Made by a program: the position numbers and the translations under genes | Shown here: positions 44,753-55,155 of the stretch, piece after piece | Position numbering within the stretch: the stretch's first letter is position 1 | Layout of the letters: every line of letters begins with the position of its first letter | NCBI RefSeq assembly: GCF_000515215.1 | Contig: NZ_KI911557.1 | Location: 3,157,741-3,221,740, forward strand | From: Methylomonas sp. 11b | Lineage (GTDB): Bacteria > Pseudomonadota > Gammaproteobacteria > Methylococcales > Methylomonadaceae | Reading direction: 5' to 3' | DNA: 64,000 nt | Notes under the pieces: model-generated | Databases searched by the model: none | The model's input: the letters and a program-made list of their open reading frames with translations, nothing else | What the model was told of the DNA's origin: nothing

Positions 44753-46093
44753 ATGAAGAAAACACATTTAACGGAAACGCGTTTTAGCAATTTGGAGCTG
44801 TCCGACTCCATCATCAAAGGTCTGAAAGAAGCAGGATTCATCAACTGCACGCCGATTCAGGATAAATCTTTGCCCTTGTCGTTGCGGGGCAAAGACATTG
44901 CCGGCCAAGCCCAAACCGGCACTGGCAAAACAGCCACGTTTCTGCTGGCCACCTTTCAGCATTTGATCAACGACGAAAGCGAAAAAATCAAGAACCCGCG
45001 CGCGCTGATTCTCGCACCAACCCGCGAACTGGCTATCCAGATTCACAAAGATGCGGTTGCTCTGAGCAAGTATCTGAACCTGAAGTTTGCGCTGATCTAC
45101 GGCGGTACCGACTACCAAAAGCAGTTGGATAAAATCAAAGGCAATGTCGACATCATTATCGGCACGCCGGGCCGCATCATCGATTTTTACCGGCAAGGCG
45201 CGTTCACGCTGGATAATATCCAGGTCACCGTGATGGACGAAGCCGACCGTATGTTCGATTTGGGCTTTATCAAGGACATCCGCTTCTTGCTGCGCCGCAT
45301 GCCGCCGGCGGAAAAGCGTTTGAATATGCTGTTTTCCGCTACGTTGTCTTATAAAGTCACCGAACTGGCTTATGAGCACATGAACAACCCGGTGCTGATA
45401 CGCATCGAATCCGAGGAAGTGACTTCCAAAGCCATCAATCAAGTGGCTTACTGTCCGGCCAACGAGCAAAAAATCCCGCTGTTGCTGGGCTTGCTGAAAC
45501 ATCACCAACCGCAGCGCAGCATCGTCTTCGTCAACACCAAACGCTGCGCCGAGCAGCTGGACGATTATCTGGCTGCCAACGGCCACAAAGTGGCCATGCT
45601 CAGCGGGGACGTGCCGCAGGAAAAGCGCCAGCGCTTGCTCAATGATTTTCAGGAAAATCGGGTCACACTCTTGATTGCGACCGACGTAGCGGCTCGTGGC
45701 CTGCACATTCCGGACGTATCGCATGTGTTCAATTACGACTTGCCGCAAGATGTAGAAGATTACGTACACCGTATCGGCCGTACCGCCCGATTCGGCGCCA
45801 GCGGCGAGGCTATCAGCTTTATTTGCGAGGAATACGCTTACTCAATGCCGGACATCGAGGATTACATTGGCGAGAAAGTGCCGGTGCAAACCATCACGCC
45901 GGAATTGATGGTGGAAGACGTAATCAAACCCCAGCGCCGCGAACCGCGCGAACGGGTCATGCAGCGCGACAAACGCCCGCCGCGCGCAGAGCACAAACCC
46001 AGAGAGCACCGACCGCCGCGCCCCACAACTGCTACAAACCAGGCATCAACGCCCGAAAATCCTCCACCGCCACAAACTCAGCAACCTGCTTAA
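44753..46093 (+). CDS. rhlB: DEAD-box RNA helicase, RhlB-like
   Basis: A 446-residue protein. Motifs: Q motif FINCTPIQDKSLPLSLRGKD, Walker A AQTGTGKTATFL, PTRELAIQI, VMDEADRMFDLGF (DEAD), FSATLSYKV, IATDVAARGLHIP and HRIGRTARFG. The LSLRGKDIAGQAQTGTGKTA and the neighbour trxA-rho order fit RhlB, the degradosome helicase, next to rho and trxA in many genomes. The C-terminal tail of about 70 residues is basic and Pro-rich (REPRERVMQRDKRPPRAEHK), suited to RNA binding. The gene's 3' end overlaps the convergent yrfG gene by 62 bases. Confidence 0.92.
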   Translation: MKKTHLTETRFSNLELSDSIIKGLKEAGFINCTPIQDKSLPLSLRGKDIAGQAQTGTGKTATFLLATFQHLINDESEKIKNPRALILAPTRELAIQIHKDAVALSKYLNLKFALIYGGTDYQKQLDKIKGNVDIIIGTPGRIIDFYRQGAFTLDNIQVTVMDEADRMFDLGFIKDIRFLLRRMPPAEKRLNMLFSATLSYKVTELAYEHMNNPVLIRIESEEVTSKAINQVAYCPANEQKIPLLLGLLKHHQPQRSIVFVNTKRCAEQLDDYLAANGHKVAMLSGDVPQEKRQRLLNDFQENRVTLLIATDVAARGLHIPDVSHVFNYDLPQDVEDYVHRIGRTARFGASGEAISFICEEYAYSMPDIEDYIGEKVPVQTITPELMVEDVIKPQRREPRERVMQRDKRPPRAEHKPREHRPPRPTTATNQASTPENPPPPQTQQPA

Positions 46094-46688
46094 CCGGCCG
46101 TTGACTATCCGGCTTGCTGATCGACACCAGATGAGCAATGCCGAACGTCCGGGCGGAGTTCAACACGGCAACACTATCGTCGACCAGCAGCGTTCTGTCC
46201 TTTGCAAACAGATGTTTGTCTTGCAGGATTTGCCAAAAACCTTGCTGCTCTTTGGCAAAACCAAAATCGTGCGACGAAACGATTTCGTCGAAAAACCCGT
46301 GCAGACAGGTTTTTTCCATCTTCAAGTTCAAGCTGTCGCGATGGGCATTCGTCACCAGCAATAAACGCTTGCCGCTGGCGCGCACCGCATCCAAAAACTC
46401 GGTGACATGCGGATGCACGGCAATCAAGCCGGCCAACTCCTGCTTCAGTCCGGCGATATTCAAGGCCAATTCCTGGGTCCAATAATCCAGACAATACCAT
46501 TCCAGTTTGCCTTCCATCGCCTTGAAACGCGGTGCCAACTGCTGTTTGGCGTCCTCAATCCTTAGGCTGTGCAGTTCAGCAAAGCGCAAGGGCACAAACT
46601 CCTGCCAAAAATGATTATCAAAATTCAAATCCAGCAAAGTGCCGTCCATATCCAACAGCACGGTATCGATTTGTTTCCAGTCGAGCAT
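46032..46688 (-). CDS. yrfG: HAD-family GMP/IMP nucleotidase
   Basis: A 218-residue protein. HAD motif I is in VLLDMDGTLLDLNFDNHFWQ (nucleophile Asp 13), motif II in RLLLVTNAHRDSLNLKMEKT, motif III Lys in FGFAKEQQGFWQIL and motif IV acids in LLVDDSVAVLNSARTFG. The DLNFDNHFW insertion after the DxDGT is the mark of the YrfG group, which dephosphorylates GMP and IMP. It is convergent with rhlB and overlaps its last 62 bases. Confidence 0.9.
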   Translation of the reverse strand: MLDWKQIDTVLLDMDGTLLDLNFDNHFWQEFVPLRFAELHSLRIEDAKQQLAPRFKAMEGKLEWYCLDYWTQELALNIAGLKQELAGLIAVHPHVTEFLDAVRASGKRLLLVTNAHRDSLNLKMEKTCLHGFFDEIVSSHDFGFAKEQQGFWQILQDKHLFAKDRTLLVDDSVAVLNSARTFGIAHLVSISKPDSQRPVKQVAEFVAVEDFRALMPGL

Positions 46689-46865
46689 GTCAGTTTATCC
46701 TTATCATTCAATAGCGCTTGTCGTTCCCAAACACAGCCTTAATGAGTTTTTTATTCTAACCGGAAAATCTCCAAGTTCAGCTAGGCTTGATGTCTATAAG
46801 AAAAAGGATTAAAAGCTTTCATATGTGTTTTGTTCCGGCATCGGCCGTCAGAAGGAGTTAAATTC

Positions 46866-48377
46866 ATGAGTACCATGAGAGTGCGGACCCGTTTAGGCCT
46901 GGGATTCAGCGGTGTCCTACTGTTATTGGCCATTATTGCCGGCATCAGCATCAACGGCATGAACGACCTGCTGTCCAACATCGACAATATGGTCAACGAT
47001 AAATTTCCGAAAACGGTCTGGGCCAATAATGTCATCAGCAACATTAACGTTATTGCCCGCTCGATGCGTAATACCCTGATTATCAAAGATAGCGCCGCCA
47101 TTGATAAGGAATTGGCCCGTATTCAAGACGCGCGCCGCACCATCAAGGAAAACCTGGATAAACTCGACCAGAGTATTAGCAGCGTGGAAGGTAAAGCCGT
47201 ACTCAAAAAAGTGCTGGATGCCCGTACACCTTACGTGACCGCCCAGGATCAGTTCATCAAATTGGCCGGAGAGGGTAAGCAAGCGGAAGCAACGGATTTC
47301 CTGCTGACTCAAGTCAGGAAGTTACAAACCGAGTATATAGATTCAGTAGCCGCGCTAATCGAGTTTCAAACCAAACTAATGAAACAATCCGGAGTAGAAG
47401 CCAAGGAAACGGTTAATCAAAGCGTTAACTTGATTACCACATTGGCGCTAATTTCCGTGGTAATTGGCGGCGTTGCCGGCTATCTGATCACTAAAAGCTT
47501 AATGACGCAGCTTGGCGGAGAACCCAGCTATGCTGCCGAAGCGGTCAACACCATGGCCGCCGGTGACCTTTCCGTGGCGATAGAACTACGGGAAGGCGAC
47601 AGCAGCAGTTTGCTGTACGATTTAAAAAGCATGCGCGACCAGCTCAGTAACGTTGTCCAGCAAGTTCTGGGTAACGCCGACGTATTAAGCTCGGCGTCCA
47701 AGGAAGTCAGCGCTACCGCGCAATCGATCAGCCAGGCCACCACCGAGCAGGCGGCCAGTGTCGAAGAAACCACCAGCTCCATCGAACAACTCAGCGCGTC
47801 GGTGCAACAAAATACTGAAAACGCCCACGTCACCGAACAGATGGCCGGCAAATCCGCCAGCGAGGCCAAACAAGGCGGGGAAGCGGTGATCGAAACTGTC
47901 AACGCCATGAAACACATCGCCAAAAAAATCGGGCTAATCGAAGATATTGCCTACAAAACCAATTTATTATCCTTAAACGCGGCAATCGAAGCCGCTTCCG
48001 CCGGCGAACACGGTAAAGGCTTTGCCGTGGTAGCGGCGGAAGTCCGTAAACTGGCGGAAAGCAGCCGCACCACGGCGGCGGAAATCAACGAACTGGCCTC
48101 CAACAGCGTCTCGATTGCCGAAAAAGCCGGCGTACTCATCGGCCATGTTCTACCGGACATCGTTAAAACGGCGGACCTGGTGCAAGAGATCAATGCAGCG
48201 TCTGCCGAACAAGCCAGCGGCATCAAACAAATCAGCGAGGCCATGCGTCAACTGGACAGAGTTACTCAACAAAACGCGGCCGCCTCGGAAGAAATGGCGG
48301 CAACCGCCGAGGAATTGAACGGCCAAGCCGAACAACTGCAAAACGTGGTTGGTTTTTTCAAGTTAGCCAACAGTTAG
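46866..48377 (+). CDS. methyl-accepting chemotaxis protein
   Basis: About 503 residues from ATG 46866, with GGAG ahead of it; a longer frame from 46830 is less likely. First span [20 protein letters not shown], then a periplasmic four-helix bundle (about 35-190) that senses the ligand, a second span [20 protein letters not shown], a HAMP-like linker ([20 protein letters not shown]) and the signalling hairpin with the conserved tip [20 protein letters not shown]. It has no C-terminal pentapeptide for CheR. Ligand unknown; no che genes are close by, so it is an isolated receptor. Confidence 0.93.
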   Translation: MSTMRVRTRLGLGFSGVLLLLAIIAGISINGMNDLLSNIDNMVNDKFPKTVWANNVISNINVIARSMRNTLIIKDSAAIDKELARIQDARRTIKENLDKLDQSISSVEGKAVLKKVLDARTPYVTAQDQFIKLAGEGKQAEATDFLLTQVRKLQTEYIDSVAALIEFQTKLMKQSGVEAKETVNQSVNLITTLALISVVIGGVAGYLITKSLMTQLGGEPSYAAEAVNTMAAGDLSVAIELREGDSSSLLYDLKSMRDQLSNVVQQVLGNADVLSSASKEVSATAQSISQATTEQAASVEETTSSIEQLSASVQQNTENAHVTEQMAGKSASEAKQGGEAVIETVNAMKHIAKKIGLIEDIAYKTNLLSLNAAIEAASAGEHGKGFAVVAAEVRKLAESSRTTAAEINELASNSVSIAEKAGVLIGHVLPDIVKTADLVQEINAASAEQASGIKQISEAMRQLDRVTQQNAAASEEMAATAEELNGQAEQLQNVVGFFKLANS

Positions 48378-48448
48378 AAGTGCTTTTGCGCTGATCTTGG
48401 CGTCAAAAGCAAACCCACTTTAGCAACCAAGTTGTAGAACCTGAGCCG

Positions 48449-49000
48449 ATGCCCAACAGACCGAAAATTCTGAAACAAACCGTCATCGCCCAAACCCGGC
48501 AATTCTGCATCGAAGCCCTGGACCTGGAGTTTAGTAACGGCGAGCGCCGCCAATACGAGCGCCTGGCCCGCAGCGCCTCGCATGGCGGGGTGCTGATTGT
48601 GCCGATGCTGGACCCCGACACGGTGCTGCTGGTTCGGGAATATGCCGCCGGCATTCATCGCTACGAACTAGGGTTACCCAAAGGCAAGCTCGATGCCGGC
48701 GAAGACATGTTGGACGCTGCCAATCGCGAGTTGAAAGAAGAAATCGGTTACGGCGCCGCCAAATTACGCCATTTGCACCGCGTATCGCTGGCGCCGGCCT
48801 ATTTGGAGCACACGATAGATATTATTCTCGCCGAAGAACTGTATCCGGAAAAACTGGTCGGCGACGAGCCGGAAGAGCTGCAAGTGGTGCCTTGGCCGTT
48901 GAATAGTATCGATACCTTGTTAGCGAGCGGCGAATGCAGTGAAGCCCGTTCGATTGCCGCGTTGTATATGGCTTTGGCGCATCTGAACGGGCGCGGCTGA
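48449..49000 (+). CDS. nudE: NUDIX hydrolase, NudE type (ADP-sugar/NADH pyrophosphatase)
   Basis: A 183-residue protein. The NUDIX box is GKLDAGEDMLDAANRELKEE followed by IGYG, matching GX5EX7REUXEEXGU. PMLDPDTVLLVREYAAGIH, then ELGLPKG, and APAYLEHTIDIILAEELYPE fit the NudE subgroup, which splits ADP-ribose, NADH and diadenosine compounds. It stands alone between the chemoreceptor gene and the convergent batD gene. Confidence 0.88.
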   Translation: MPNRPKILKQTVIAQTRQFCIEALDLEFSNGERRQYERLARSASHGGVLIVPMLDPDTVLLVREYAAGIHRYELGLPKGKLDAGEDMLDAANRELKEEIGYGAAKLRHLHRVSLAPAYLEHTIDIILAEELYPEKLVGDEPEELQVVPWPLNSIDTLLASGECSEARSIAALYMALAHLNGRG

Positions 49001-49053
49001 GCTGTCGTACAGCTGCGGATAGACAAGATCTTGCACCTCTACAGCTTCGAACC

Positions 49054-50742
49054 TTAGATCTTGAACAAGGGCTCCAAACCGTCATTGCTTTTCCCCTCGC
49101 CGCTGGTCGCTGCGGGTTTAGTCGAAAATGCCTGCCAAAGATTCCGGCCTTGCCAATCCTGATTCCGTCCGGAATATAACAAGCGATTCAGTGCCAAAAT
49201 CTCTTCACGGAGTGCCCCGGTACAATGCGCCGCAATCGCCCCTAAACTCTCCGCGCCGAACTCGGCCTTACCCCATTGCAGCAAGGCCTGTTTGGCGGCC
49301 TGCGGGTTATTTTCCCAACAAGCGCGTTTCAGGGTCTTTTCCAGCGCGGTTTCCGGCACAAGCTCAACGCGTTTGGCCGTTGAACCTTTGGTGGATGGGC
49401 GACGATACAACACGACGATGGTCAGTAACCAGCCTAGTGCCAAAGTCGCCGATACAGCTTGCCAAATACGGGTATCGCTGCTGCTGGTAACAGTAATCGG
49501 CGACGTGGTCACTGGGCTGGTTGCCGGCTCTTGCGGCGCAGTCGATGTAGCGGGCGGAGCCGGCACATGGGCATCCGTTGCACCGGCCAAGGCCGTGAGC
49601 TTGACGCTGGGCAGGTGTGCCGTTTCCATTTTCTGGGTTTTGGTGTTGAACCAAACGATGTCCAGCGCCGGCAAACTGTATTCGCCGGGCTTGGAAGGGA
49701 TGAAGGCAATTTTTTCCTCGCGCAGTGCGGTCAAGCCGTCGCTTTCCTTATCTTCCTTCAGCACTGGTTGATCCGGATAGGTTTTGATACCGTCGATAGC
49801 GGTCTTATCGAGCAGCTCCGGTAACTGGCCCACCGTGGCACCTTTCGCGCTGAGCGTCAGCGTGCGGGTCAGGGGTTCGCCGACTTTGGTTTGCAGGCTG
49901 GAGTCGGACCAGGTTTCGCTAAGTTTTAATGACTCGGCGCTCAACCAGTTCGGGCCTTTAAAGCTGGCCGGCACCGCTTGTACGTTTAAAGTGATGGCTT
50001 TGGAAGCCACCCGCCGAGTTTCGGTGTCTGGTCGATTGAAGAAGCCGTTAAAACGTGGTTGGCGTTGATTGCTCAGGTATTCGGCATTCAGGATCAGCGG
50101 CGCAATGGTAAATACGCCGCTTTGTTGCGGAAAAATGGCATATTTCCGTTCGGTCACCCAATAATCCACGCCCTTGATCTGGGTGGCGTAGGTACTGTCC
50201 TCGCCCAGTTTTTCGACCAGCGCATCCTTGATCTCCGGCTCGCTAAGACTGGCCTGGGTAATCTGTACTTTGCGGAACAACTTCAGCGTGTACAACACCT
50301 GCGACTGCACGTAAGGTTGCTCGGGCGTGGCTGTCACGTCCAGAAATATGTCGTCGTTGCCTTGCGGGGCAGCGGTGTTTTCGTTGACGACCAGTTTCAA
50401 AGGCTTGCTGCTGTCGGCGCCGAAGGCAATCGGCGGAATGAACAACTCGCCGGCTTGTTTGGCCATCGCCCGCAAAACCCACTGTTCGCTACGACTGCTC
50501 TTGCCATTCACCCACGACGAATTACTGCTGCGTTGCTGACTGAGAATTTCGAAATTTTCCTGCAAGGGCGCGAAATCGGGGTTGCCGTCCGGATCTTCGC
50601 TGGCCGTGAAGGTAATCTGAAACGATTCGTTAAGGCCGACCGGATTGCGATCAACCGCCACTTGAATCTCTGCCGCCTGTATCGCAGTGCTGAGCAGCAT
50701 TAACAGGCCATACAGCAGCCACGAGTAACTATGTCTATGCAT
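49054..50742 (-). CDS. BatD protein, periplasmic oxygen-tolerance factor
   Basis: About 562 residues from ATG 50742. Signal peptide MHRHSYSWLLYGLLMLLSTA then IQAAEIQVAVDRNPVGLNES, the BatD start. Repeated beta domains follow (FQITFTASEDPDGNPDF, then LSQQRSSNSSWVNGKSS, SLTIRV-like units). One span near the C-terminus (AVSATLALGWLLTIVVLYRR) leaves a short cytoplasmic tail. Bat proteins of Bacteroides and proteobacteria are tied to aerotolerance and envelope stress. It follows the RND pump gene on the same strand (12-base gap), apart from the batA and batB/C genes at 56,558-59,328. Confidence 0.82.
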   Translation of the reverse strand: MHRHSYSWLLYGLLMLLSTAIQAAEIQVAVDRNPVGLNESFQITFTASEDPDGNPDFAPLQENFEILSQQRSSNSSWVNGKSSRSEQWVLRAMAKQAGELFIPPIAFGADSSKPLKLVVNENTAAPQGNDDIFLDVTATPEQPYVQSQVLYTLKLFRKVQITQASLSEPEIKDALVEKLGEDSTYATQIKGVDYWVTERKYAIFPQQSGVFTIAPLILNAEYLSNQRQPRFNGFFNRPDTETRRVASKAITLNVQAVPASFKGPNWLSAESLKLSETWSDSSLQTKVGEPLTRTLTLSAKGATVGQLPELLDKTAIDGIKTYPDQPVLKEDKESDGLTALREEKIAFIPSKPGEYSLPALDIVWFNTKTQKMETAHLPSVKLTALAGATDAHVPAPPATSTAPQEPATSPVTTSPITVTSSSDTRIWQAVSATLALGWLLTIVVLYRRPSTKGSTAKRVELVPETALEKTLKRACWENNPQAAKQALLQWGKAEFGAESLGAIAAHCTGALREEILALNRLLYSGRNQDWQGRNLWQAFSTKPAATSGEGKSNDGLEPLFKI

Positions 50743-50754
50743 ACAATTGATCAA

Positions 50755-53700
50755 TTACTTCATCGAAAAAGGTTTATGTATATCGCGGCGATCATCGAAC
50801 CATCCGTATAACACCGGCAATACCACCAGCGTCAGCAGCGTCGAACTAATCAAGCCGCCTATCACCACGATAGCCAAGGGCTTTTGCACTTCGGAACCGG
50901 GGCCGATGGCAAACAAAAACGGCACCAGACCCAGCAAGGCCACCGTGGCCGTCATCATCACCGGCCGAAAACGCTGTTCGCAACCGCGCCGTATCGCATA
51001 ATCCAGACTCAGGCCGCTTTCCCGCTGCGAACGGATATACGATACCAATACCACGCCGTTCAGCACCGCTATGCCCCACAAGGCGATGAATCCCACCGAA
51101 GCCGGCACCGACAGGTACTCGCCGCTGAGAAACAGCGTGATGATGCCGCCAATCGACGCAAACGGCAGCACCAGAATAATCAATGCGGCAAAGCGTAGCG
51201 ATTTAAACAACATAAACAGCAAAAAGAATATCGCCGCGATAGTGACCGGAATAATCATCTGCAAATGCCCCAAAGCCCGTTCCATATTCTGGAACTGGCC
51301 GCCCCATTGCAAATAATAGCCTTCCGGCAATTGCACCTTGTCGGCCACGGCTTTTTGCAGCTCGGCCACAAAACCGCCCAAATCCCGGTCGCGAACGTTA
51401 ATACCTACCACGATGCGGCGTTTACCCATTTCCCGGCTGATCAAGGCCGGGCCGTCGTTTAAGGTGATGTTGCTGACATCGCCCAGCGGCACGCGCGCGC
51501 CGTTCGCGGAGGTCAGCATCAACGCGTCGATGGCGCCGATATTATTCCGAAATTGCTCCGGCAGGCGCACCGCCGCCGAAAAGCGCCGTTCGCCTTGATA
51601 AATCTCGGTTGCCACTTTGCCGGCTATCGCGGTTTCTATGACATCGTGAATGTCCGCTGCATTCAAACCGTGGCGGGCGATGGCTTGCCTATCGACGGTG
51701 ATATTTAAATATTGCTGACCGGTCAGGCGCTCAACCCGAATATCGCGGGCACCGTTCACGCTGTTGGCTACGCCTGCAATAGCGTCCGCTAGGCGTTTCA
51801 GTTCAGCCAGATCGTCGCCGAACACTTTCACCGCTACATCGGAGCGCACGCCGGTGACCATTTCGTCCACCCGGTCGGAAATCGGCTGGGCCATCACCAC
51901 CTGCATGCCGGGCAGATTTTCGGTGAGTTTCGCGCTCATCGCATCGGCTATATCGTCCTGAGTCCAGCCTTTCGGCCACTCTTCGCGGGGCTTCAACGTA
52001 ACGATGGGCGTCGATTCGTTTTGCGCTTGCGGATCGGCCGGACTTTCGCCGCGACCCACGCCGCTGACCACGGTTTTCACGCCGGGAATTTCCATCACCA
52101 TCTTCATCGCCTGCATTTCCACATTGATGCTTTCCTCAAGCGAAATATTCGGCATCCGGTTAATCCCCGGCACGATGGAGCCTTCCTTCATTTCCGGAAT
52201 GAACGACGTGCCCAGCAAAGGCAACAAGGCTAGTGTCGCAGCGAACACGCCGACCGCGCCGCCCACCACCTTCAGCCGATTGGCCATAGACCAATCCAGC
52301 ATGCGTAGATAAATCCGCTTAATTAAGGCGATCAGCCGGGTGTCGTGTTCGCCGTCGTGCCCCTCCAGTAAAAAAGCGCACAGTACCGGCGACAAGGTCA
52401 GCGACACGATCAGCGAAATCAGCAACGCTATCGCGATGGTATACGCCAGCGGCGCGAACATCTTGCCTTCCATGCCTTGCAGCGTCATCAGCGGTAAAAA
52501 TACCAATATGATGATACCCACGCCGAACAGCACCGGCGTCGCCACTTCCTGGGCGGCGGTCATTACTACTTTCACCCGGCTGGTGGCGCGGCCCTTGCGT
52601 TCGCCGAGCAGTCGAAACGCGTTTTCCACCACCACCACCGAGCCGTCCACCATTAAACCAATCGCAATCGCCAAGCCGCCCAGCGACATCAAATTGGCGG
52701 AAAGACCGAGCTGATTCATCGCGATAAAGGTGACCAAGGGCGTCACGATCAAGGTGCTGACCACGATCAAGCTGGAACGCACATCGCCCAGAAACAGAAA
52801 CAAAACGATCACCACCAATACGATACCTTCCAGCAAAACCTTGGTCACGGTATGCAAGGCCGCATCGACCAGATCGCTACGGTCGTAATAGGAGATAATT
52901 TTCAGGCCATGCGGTAGCATGCCTTTCGCGTTGATTTCCGCCACTCGCGCCTTGATACGGCTCACCACTTCCTTGGCATTACCGCCGCGCAGCATCATGA
53001 CCACGCCACCGACGGCTTCGGTATAACCGTCCTTCAGGACCGCGCCAACCCGCACTTCATGGCCGATTTTGATTTCGGCAACATCGTGCATATGCACCGG
53101 CACGGCGTTTTCTTCCTTCAAGACGATATTGCCGATGTCTTTGACCTCGTTAATCAAGCCGACGCCGCGAATCAGGTATTGCTCGGCATAATGCGGCAAC
53201 ACGCCGCCGCCGCTGTTGGCGTTATTTCTGGCCAGCGCCTCGAATACTTCATTCAAGGAAATTCGATAGTGGTGCAGGCGATTGGGATTGACCAACACCT
53301 GGTATTGCTTGACATAGCCGCCCTGGGAATTGATTTCCGCGACGCCGGGAATCCCACGCAACAGCGGCCGCACCACCCAGTCCTGCGCTTCGCGGCGTTG
53401 CTGCAATTCCTCCTGGGTCAAGGCACGTTGGCCATCGTCGTCACGTTCCAAGGTATATTGATAGACCTCGCCCAAACCGGTGGACACCGGCCCCAGCACC
53501 GGATTGATACCTTCCGGCATTTGCTGTTTTACCTCGATCAGCCGTTCCATCACCAATTGCCGGGCGAAATACACTTCGGTGCTATCGGTGAAAATCAAGG
53601 TAATCAACGACAGGCCGTTTTTGTTCATGGAGCGCATTTCTTCCAGGCCGGGCAGGCCGGCCATCGCTATTTCCAAGGGTACGGTGACCAGACGTTCAAC

Positions 53701-53880
53701 TTCGTCCGGCGAGCGGCCGGTGGCTTCGGTGGCGATTTGGACCTGGATATTGGTGACATCCGGGAACGCATCCACCGACAACTGCTGCACGGCACGCACA
53801 CCGAACAGCGTGACCGCCACCGCCAGCACCGCCACCAGAACGCGCTGATGCAGAGCGGCTGCAATAAGGCTATTAATCAT
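50755..53880 (-). CDS. CusA/CzcA-family heavy-metal RND efflux pump
   Basis: A 1,041-residue inner-membrane pump with 12 spans. Start MINSLIAAALHQRVLVAVLA, LSVDAFPDVTNIQVQI, EEMRSMNKNGLSLITL (the HME form), the first large periplasmic loop with NSQGGYVKQYQVLVNP, span 4 with the metal-type signature LAIAIGLMVDGSVVVVEN, and the second loop with MAQPISDRVDEMVTGVRSDV. This is the heavy-metal branch, but the motif differs from the Cu/Ag form and fits Co, Zn, Cd or Ni types, so the ion is not assigned. The adaptor gene lies 4 bases upstream. No outer-membrane channel gene is present. Confidence 0.93.
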   Translation of the reverse strand: MINSLIAAALHQRVLVAVLAVAVTLFGVRAVQQLSVDAFPDVTNIQVQIATEATGRSPDEVERLVTVPLEIAMAGLPGLEEMRSMNKNGLSLITLIFTDSTEVYFARQLVMERLIEVKQQMPEGINPVLGPVSTGLGEVYQYTLERDDDGQRALTQEELQQRREAQDWVVRPLLRGIPGVAEINSQGGYVKQYQVLVNPNRLHHYRISLNEVFEALARNNANSGGGVLPHYAEQYLIRGVGLINEVKDIGNIVLKEENAVPVHMHDVAEIKIGHEVRVGAVLKDGYTEAVGGVVMMLRGGNAKEVVSRIKARVAEINAKGMLPHGLKIISYYDRSDLVDAALHTVTKVLLEGIVLVVIVLFLFLGDVRSSLIVVSTLIVTPLVTFIAMNQLGLSANLMSLGGLAIAIGLMVDGSVVVVENAFRLLGERKGRATSRVKVVMTAAQEVATPVLFGVGIIILVFLPLMTLQGMEGKMFAPLAYTIAIALLISLIVSLTLSPVLCAFLLEGHDGEHDTRLIALIKRIYLRMLDWSMANRLKVVGGAVGVFAATLALLPLLGTSFIPEMKEGSIVPGINRMPNISLEESINVEMQAMKMVMEIPGVKTVVSGVGRGESPADPQAQNESTPIVTLKPREEWPKGWTQDDIADAMSAKLTENLPGMQVVMAQPISDRVDEMVTGVRSDVAVKVFGDDLAELKRLADAIAGVANSVNGARDIRVERLTGQQYLNITVDRQAIARHGLNAADIHDVIETAIAGKVATEIYQGERRFSAAVRLPEQFRNNIGAIDALMLTSANGARVPLGDVSNITLNDGPALISREMGKRRIVVGINVRDRDLGGFVAELQKAVADKVQLPEGYYLQWGGQFQNMERALGHLQMIIPVTIAAIFFLLFMLFKSLRFAALIILVLPFASIGGIITLFLSGEYLSVPASVGFIALWGIAVLNGVVLVSYIRSQRESGLSLDYAIRRGCEQRFRPVMMTATVALLGLVPFLFAIGPGSEVQKPLAIVVIGGLISSTLLTLVVLPVLYGWFDDRRDIHKPFSMK

Positions 53881-53883
53881 GCT

Positions 53884-55020
53884 TTACTCCAAGGTGCTGC
53901 GCAGGCGTTCGTTATTTAAATGAAACGCACCGCCCACGACAATTTTTTCACCCGCTTTCAAGCCTTCCAGCAAGGGTCGTTTCTGGGCTTCTTCGCGACC
54001 CAGCCGCACCGGGCGTAATTCAAAACGTGCCGAGCCGGTGTCGACAAACACAAAATCCTTATCATTTTCCCTAACCACTGCCTGACTGGGGACGATTAAA
54101 GTTTGCGAACCGGGCTTGCTGATTTTCAAGGTGGCCAGCATCTGCGGCTTGAACAATCGCTGCGGATTGGCCAAGGCCATCCGCACCGTCACCGTACGCG
54201 TGTCGGAATCGACCATATCGGCGACATAAATCAGCTTGCCGCTAACCTCCTGCCCCGGCAACGCCGGCACCTCGGCGAAAGCTTGATCGCCTTGCCGCGC
54301 CCAATGCGCTTGTTGCTCGGGAATTTCCGCGACCAGCCACAGCTGCGACAAGTCCGCAACGGTGTACAAGGCGTCTGCCGGCTGTACCACTTGGCCGATG
54401 GCGACGTTACGTTCGATCACCACCCCATCGATGCTGGCTGTGACCGGAGAGTAAGAATGAATGCTGCGTTGTTTGTCCAGGCGTTTTAAATCGGCTTCGC
54501 TCATGCCCATCACCCGCAACTGATCGCTGGCAGCGCGTAAATCCACATCCGCTTCGGTCAACACGCTCTGCCGCTCCTGAAACTCGGCCTCCGCGATCAC
54601 ACCGCTTTCCAGCAAGCGCTCGGCGCGTTTGACGGTAATCCGGCGTAAATTGACTTGAGACGCGGCTTTCAAATAGTCGGACTGCGCTTTGCCCAACTCG
54701 GTACTGTTCAGTAGCGCCAGACGTTCGCCCTTTTTCACTGCTTGACCGAGCATGGCATCGATTTCGGTAATCCGCCCGGTAACCGAGGCACCGATGCGCG
54801 CGACCCTATGTTGATCCAATTCCACCCTGGCCGAAAGATTCAGAGATTCACCGACTTCGCCGGGTTTAACCTCGGCGATGCTCAGCAGCTTTAACAAGGC
54901 GGGCGAGGCTTCCAGGACCGGTTTCAAATCGGCGCCAAAGGCGGGTAAGGCAAAACTCAGCAAAAACAGTGCTGCCGTAAGCGACGAGGAGTGAAGTGGA
55001 GTCTGGAGCGTGGGTGTCAT
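53884..55020 (-). CDS. RND efflux membrane-fusion (adaptor) protein
   Basis: About 378 residues from ATG 55020, with AAAGGAAAG ahead of it. Signal peptide LTAALFLLSFALPAFG. The membrane-fusion fold follows: RVARIGASVTGRITEIDAML (lipoyl-like half), the coiled coil KAQSDYLKAASQVNLRRITV, SPVTASIDGVVIERNVAIGQ (second lipoyl half) and beta-barrel strands such as KLIYVADMVDSDTRTVTVRM. It bridges the pump to an outer-membrane channel in the periplasm. The gene is 4 bases ahead of the pump gene. No metal-binding Met or His clusters are seen at the ends, in contrast to Cu-type adaptors. Confidence 0.9.
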   Translation of the reverse strand: MTPTLQTPLHSSSLTAALFLLSFALPAFGADLKPVLEASPALLKLLSIAEVKPGEVGESLNLSARVELDQHRVARIGASVTGRITEIDAMLGQAVKKGERLALLNSTELGKAQSDYLKAASQVNLRRITVKRAERLLESGVIAEAEFQERQSVLTEADVDLRAASDQLRVMGMSEADLKRLDKQRSIHSYSPVTASIDGVVIERNVAIGQVVQPADALYTVADLSQLWLVAEIPEQQAHWARQGDQAFAEVPALPGQEVSGKLIYVADMVDSDTRTVTVRMALANPQRLFKPQMLATLKISKPGSQTLIVPSQAVVRENDKDFVFVDTGSARFELRPVRLGREEAQKRPLLEGLKAGEKIVVGGAFHLNNERLRSTLE

Positions 55021-55155
55021 GGTCTTTCCTTTAAACAAAATAATTTTTTCAAGCAATTAACTAATAACGGACTATGCCGGATGCAAGCCACGTTAGCGGA
55101 TAGCTTGGTTGGCGCCTATTGCGCTTTTGGCCGACAAACGCAATTTAACGAAGCG

